Shown piece after piece: positions 31,438 through 34,384 of a stretch of 34,384 nucleotides of DNA. The DNA lies in IMG/VR virus record IMGVR_UViG_3300028831_000812, positions 1 through 34,384 of that record. One strand, given 5' to 3'. This DNA is from a virus. The position numbers and the translations under genes were made by a program. How positions within the stretch are numbered: position 1 is the first letter of the stretch; the number at the start of each line of letters is the position of its first letter. Below the pieces are notes generated by a model, which searched no databases, had not been told where the DNA came from, and saw nothing but the letters and a program-made list of their open reading frames with translations.

Positions 31438-31795
31438 CGTTCAAGCTTTCGAGGCGCAGCGGGATGCCATCGCCATTAGGCCCCGAATGTTCGTAGCGCT
31501 CGGTCCAGCCGAGGGCCTTACCCTTCGTCTTCAGCACGAAGCAGATCGCCCACGACTCGCCCCTCTTGATTGCAGCGGCGAGCTTGCCCCAGGCGGCGCC
31601 GAGCAATTCCATGGTCGCAAAATCGAGCTCGCGCGCGCAGTGCTTGCGGATCGTTTTTAGGTCCTTGCCGATGTACTGGCCGATCAGCTCTTCGCCGTAA
31701 CCGACTCCGCTCAAGGCCTGGACCGCACCGCGTTCCTTTTCTGTCGGTTGCCATGGCGGTTGGCCGCGGCCGCGCGGTGCTGCTTTCGTCGCCAT
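31376..31795 (-). CDS. Terminase small subunit
   Basis: 139 residues starting MATKAAPRGRGQPPWQPTEKE. A helix-turn-helix segment (GYGEELIGQYIGKDLKTIRKHC) lies at about residues 33-54, followed by a helical domain ending in ...KTKGKALGWTERYE. This layout (PWQPTxxxR...TxxKHC...) is common to terminase small subunits in alphaproteobacterial phages; they recognise the packaging site. It is directly followed by and overlaps the large subunit gene. Confidence 0.8.
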   Translation of the reverse strand: MATKAAPRGRGQPPWQPTEKERGAVQALSGVGYGEELIGQYIGKDLKTIRKHCARELDFATMELLGAAWGKLAAAIKRGESWAICFVLKTKGKALGWTERYEHSGPNGDGIPLRLESLNDAQLNTLIERIEAALRTRGA

Positions 31796-32040
31796 GAGAC
31801 CTTGATGGGTTGGAGCGGTTTGTTCTCGCGGTTCGGGGCGCTGGTAACGCCCCAGGCTCCCCGTCCCTCTTTTTTAGGGCGGGAAGTATTCGTGTAGAGT
31901 TTGCCTTGCTACGGATGCGCCCGGGTCCGAACGAATTGCTGTCGTGGTCATCGGCGCCGCAGCGAAAGGCCGAGAGGTTCGAGCTCGCGGTTGCGCATAC
32001 TTTGAGCGACGGGCGGCCACCGCTGGGGATTCCGCTTCAA
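31796..32040. other. 245-bp intergenic region before the terminase genes
   Basis: No convincing gene on either strand. It holds a hairpin GGGGCG / CGCCCC (31835-31853, 7-nt loop) and a second imperfect one around 31861-31884 with an A/T-rich loop. Neither is followed by a T tract on the minus strand. The location ahead of the packaging genes would suit a packaging (cos/pac) site or a late promoter, but neither can be shown here. Confidence 0.35.
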
Positions 32041-32562
32041 TTATTGGGATGGGTGCCGGATGGCGTCCGAACGGTTTCTCAGCTTGCCAAATGGGGCGGC
32101 AGATTGGGCAGTGATACGAAGGTCGTGTTTCGATGGACCGGTCTTGCCCAGCAGGCAGTTCGTGCACGTCGTGCAGTATTTCTGACGGCGCATGGTCATC
32201 GGGCCATCGCATAGCGGGCACGCCAATTCGCCGTGAAGCGGCACGTGCATTCCGGTTGGTAACCGGCACGGATTCCCGGCGACATTCAGCAACGATGGTC
32301 CATACTTGATGATCGCTTCAGCTTCTGCCGCCGCAAGGTCGGGCGGATCACGATGAAGTACCATCACCAGAAGGCCGTTGGCCGCCTTCCGAATTCTCCG
32401 GGCCAGTTGCAGGTTCGAAGTCACCGCACCGTGCTGGTAAAACCGCCTGCGCGCGTTCGTAGTCTTACCGACGTAGAAAATGCCGCCTTCATCCACAAGC
32501 GCATAAACGAACGAACCGCGCAAAGCGCGAGCAATCGCCATCGTGTAGACGGGTTCGGTCAT
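32041..32562 (-). CDS. GIY-YIG nuclease-domain protein with zinc finger
   Basis: 173 residues. Residues ~18-45 carry the GIY-YIG pattern: SFVYALVDEGG-IFYVGKT, then NARRRFYQH with a likely catalytic Arg39/40. AAEAEAIIKYGPSLLN supplies the family Glu (80-82) and Asn. A C-terminal zinc finger follows at ~115-135 (CPLCDGPM, CTTCTNC). GIY-YIG domains cut DNA; combined with a zinc finger they are common in mobile or homing nucleases. GAGG lies close upstream of the ATG. It stands between the NusG-like gene and the terminase genes with gaps on both sides, as expected of an inserted gene. Confidence 0.8.
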   Translation of the reverse strand: MTEPVYTMAIARALRGSFVYALVDEGGIFYVGKTTNARRRFYQHGAVTSNLQLARRIRKAANGLLVMVLHRDPPDLAAAEAEAIIKYGPSLLNVAGNPCRLPTGMHVPLHGELACPLCDGPMTMRRQKYCTTCTNCLLGKTGPSKHDLRITAQSAAPFGKLRNRSDAIRHPSQ

Positions 32563-32709
32563 AGGACCTCATGCCCATTTTGGCAGTCGCGCGGCGTGTT
32601 GATTTTGGTGAGCGTCAGTCATGCGTCCCGAGTCGTTGGTGCAACGGTGCGCACCCACGAGAGGCGGAAACGGCAGCAAAGCAACAAATCGACTGCGCAT
32701 GGTATTTGC

Positions 32710-33354
32710 CTACGCCACTGCGTTGTCAAGACTATTTTCACATAGCGGGATCGCGTCGATGGGGACTTCCACCATCATGGGGCGGTTGAAAAGTAGGATG
32801 ATAACGCTGATCTTGCCCCTGTCCTCGCCAAGATACTTGCCTATGAAATCCGCGTACGGGCCAACGGAAATCTTCACCTCGTCGCCTGGCTGGTAGCCCG
32901 TCTTGAACCTACCGGCCATGGCACTAAGTGTTTGCTCGCGCTTGCGCACTGAGGCCACAACACGATCAGGAACCGGCTGTGGAACGCCGTCGGTATCGCA
33001 TAACAGGTGCGAGACGCCGCGGGCGTAACGGATCACGCCGTAGGTCTTCTCTTTTTCCACGAAGGCCGTGAAGATGTAGCGTGGGAACAGCGGACGGACG
33101 GTGTCCACGCGCCTGCGGTTGCGCGTGATGGTGGCCGGTCGGAGTGGGACGAAGACCTGAAATCCCTTGTTCACGATCTCGACCGAGGCCGATATTTCCT
33201 TCCCGGCTTTGGTCTGGACAATGTACCAGCTTTCACGGCACGCCGATGCGCGTGGGCGCGCGAATGTCGCCGCCAGACGTTGCTGGGCCTCCAGCACTGG
33301 CGACAATTCGGCTTCTGTCTGCACCTGCTTCCCCCTTCCCTTCCTGCGCGTCAT
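32710..33354 (-). CDS. NusG/RfaH-like transcription antitermination protein
   Basis: 214 residues. After a basic leader (MTRRKGRGKQ), the NGN domain starts at ESWYIVQTKAGKE (~41-53), with FVPLRP (68-73) and PLFPRYIFTAF (88-98). The KOW domain follows at about residues 155-200 (PGDEVKISVGPYADFIGKYL, then SVIILLFNRPMMVEVP). Such proteins bind RNA polymerase and suppress pausing or termination. The gene overlaps the previous one by ATGA and is the last gene before the GIY-YIG insertion and late operon. It is a good candidate to allow polymerase to cross the long structural operon; that role is inferred. Confidence 0.85.
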   Translation of the reverse strand: MTRRKGRGKQVQTEAELSPVLEAQQRLAATFARPRASACRESWYIVQTKAGKEISASVEIVNKGFQVFVPLRPATITRNRRRVDTVRPLFPRYIFTAFVEKEKTYGVIRYARGVSHLLCDTDGVPQPVPDRVVASVRKREQTLSAMAGRFKTGYQPGDEVKISVGPYADFIGKYLGEDRGKISVIILLFNRPMMVEVPIDAIPLCENSLDNAVA

Positions 33355-33587
33355 CCACGGCCACCTGCAACGCGGCTGAAAACCGCAGGCGCCGGTGCTT
33401 CCTGAGGCCTTACCACGCTCGCGGGCAGGTCACGCTCGAGCATCGCAACCTTGTTAATCTCAAACCGCGCGCGGCGCTCAGCATTGATGGCCGGCTCGTA
33501 TACGAGACGCGATGCCCACAGCGCTTCGATTTGCGAACGCCTTTCGAGTTCAGCCGCAGATATGGGTTTTACGTGAAACGTGGTCAT
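33351..33587 (-). CDS. Small early-region protein, unknown function
   Basis: 78 residues starting MTTFHVKPISAAELERRSQ. The ATG overlaps the preceding stop (ATGA, 33584-33587) and the stop overlaps the NusG-like start (ATGA, 33351-33354), so the reading frame is fixed by coupling at both ends. The product is a charged helix (ALWASRLVYEPAINAERRARFEINKVAM) with a Pro-rich tail. No motif known to me. A longer frame to 33680 is rejected as antisense/overlap. Confidence 0.65.
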   Translation of the reverse strand: MTTFHVKPISAAELERRSQIEALWASRLVYEPAINAERRARFEINKVAMLERDLPASVVRPQEAPAPAVFSRVAGGRG

Positions 33588-34384
33588 GCTGCGCGCACCT
33601 TCGTATCGTATTTTGCCCAGAGTTCTTCTGGGCAAAGATGGCCTGGCTGCCCGCGCTGCGGGCCCCATTTTGGAAGCCACAAACCTGGCGTTACGGTGCC
33701 GAGACCATCGCCTTGGTCTGGCATCCCTTCAATGAAAAGTTTCAGCCGTTGCCGCCAGCCGTTGTCGTCGGTGTATTCGATCGGAACCGGCATCGACGCG
33801 ACAATCGAGCGTTTTGCTTTCTCGGCTTCCGCTCGCTTTCGAACCCATTGCAGATTTGCGATTCCTCGCGCTTTGGCCTCAGCACACGCTGGGAGGATGT
33901 CGCCTTCGATGTCGAGGCCAGCCTCGATCATCGCGGCCAGCTGCGCCGGCCAGTTCAGGCGGCTAGGATTGTCGGTGAGCGCAACGCCGAGCGCCGCGCA
34001 CACTCGCTCAAGCCTGTCCTTCGGTTCTGACCTCGGCGCTGTTGTAGCTTCTTCTTTGGAGAAGGAAGAGGAAAAGGAAGAGGCGCGCGCCTTAGGGTGT
34101 GGAGTGGCATTGCGAGTGCCACCGCGAGTGGGTGCGCGAGTGGCGTGAATACCTGTTTGTTTGTCGAGACTTGCTTGACCACCTATCTTACCTCCCTTCT
34201 TGCTCGCTGCTCGCTTTTTCGCATCGCGAACCATGCGTCGGCAGTAGATATTTTTGTTCCGATCTCGTGCAAAAACTGCGTTGCGTTCGAGTTCGGCGAT
34301 GTATGCCGTAACCTCATCGAGCGGCTTGCCGACGACCGCGGCGATGTCATCAGGCGAGGCGTACCGGCCAGCCACCATGACGTA
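33584..34384 (-). CDS. Replication-type phage protein, 5' end outside window
   Basis: At least 264 residues; the frame stays open past the methionine at 34378 to the window edge, so the true start is probably outside. The N-terminal part contains DIAAVVGKPLDEVTAYIAEL, then NIYCRRMVRDAKKRA followed by SKKGGKIGGQ. This resembles proteins of the DUF1376/replication-initiator neighbourhood, where such a phrase marks the junction after a winged-helix domain. A low-complexity Ser/Arg linker leads to a helical C-terminal domain. It is coupled by ATGA to the next gene. The role in DNA replication is inferred. Confidence 0.65.
   Translation of the reverse strand, partial: YVMVAGRYASPDDIAAVVGKPLDEVTAYIAELERNAVFARDRNKNIYCRRMVRDAKKRAASKKGGKIGGQASLDKQTGIHATRAPTRGGTRNATPHPKARASSFSSSFSKEEATTAPRSEPKDRLERVCAALGVALTDNPSRLNWPAQLAAMIEAGLDIEGDILPACAEAKARGIANLQWVRKRAEAEKAKRSIVASMPVPIEYTDDNGWRQRLKLFIEGMPDQGDGLGTVTPGLWLPKWGPQRGQPGHLCPEELWAKYDTKVRAA

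Noticed and set aside
31810-32269. Open frames on both strands in and beside the gap before the terminase genes
   Set aside because: Neither has a ribosome site or sensible composition; both overlap the well-supported GIY-YIG gene. Left as intergenic.
1-34384. CRISPR array, tRNA, rRNA, insertion sequence or integrase
   Set aside because: No regular spaced repeats, cloverleaf sequences, transposase or recombinase motifs were seen on reading both strands; a tRNA search program would be decisive for small RNA genes.

Overview
The window is one block of a tailed-phage genome or prophage (long non-contractile tail inferred). The GC-rich composition, the tail-tip gene order and the protein style suggest an alphaproteobacterial host, possibly Hyphomicrobiales or a relative. 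This host call is inference; no host gene, tRNA, integrase or attachment site was seen. Almost everything is transcribed on the minus strand, so the functional order runs from right to left. Many neighbouring genes are coupled by 4-nt ATGA/GTGA overlaps.

Right end (34.4-31.8 kb): the 3' part of a replication-type protein, a small unknown gene, a NusG/RfaH-like antiterminator and a GIY-YIG/zinc-finger nuclease. Packaging and head (31.8-20.3 kb): small and large terminase subunits, portal, MuF-like minor head protein, two small structural genes, a protein made of five ~21-residue repeats, a prohead protease fused to a ParB-like domain, a scaffold gene with a strong internal start, a decoration protein, the major capsid protein, two further structural proteins and a head-tail connector. 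Tail (20.3-4.6 kb): gp10-like completion protein, tail terminator, small unknown gene, tail tube, a gpG/gpGT-like chaperone pair with an apparent -1 frameshift, tape measure, DUF2460, DUF2163, NlpC/P60, and a 1987-residue tail-tip/fibre protein followed by a small partner. The order tape measure-DUF2460-DUF2163-NlpC/P60-giant tip protein matches the distal tail module of the Rhodobacter gene transfer agent. Left end (4.6-0.5 kb): a sulfatase-family protein, GH19 endolysin, i-spanin and o-spanin, three small membrane or coiled-coil genes that may include the holin, and a last small gene before a strong terminator. A ribbon-helix-helix-like regulator closes the window.

Four genes lie on the plus strand, against the operon: a 50-residue basic protein (335-487), a small protein with its own promoter-like sequence and Shine-Dalgarno site (11611-12000), a zinc-ribbon single-span membrane protein (16350-16547), and a Vsr/DUF559-like nuclease with zinc fingers next to the capsid gene (21461-22174). 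They look like accessory 'moron' or homing genes.

The most notable signals are: (1) a repeated RNA hairpin with a GUGA tetraloop and compensatory base changes around the decoration and capsid genes; (2) a sulfatase in the tail-fibre/lysis position with a variant formylglycine motif; (3) the ParB-like/protease fusion; (4) the nested scaffold start; (5) the -1 frameshift in the tail chaperone; and (6) the counter-strand accessory genes.
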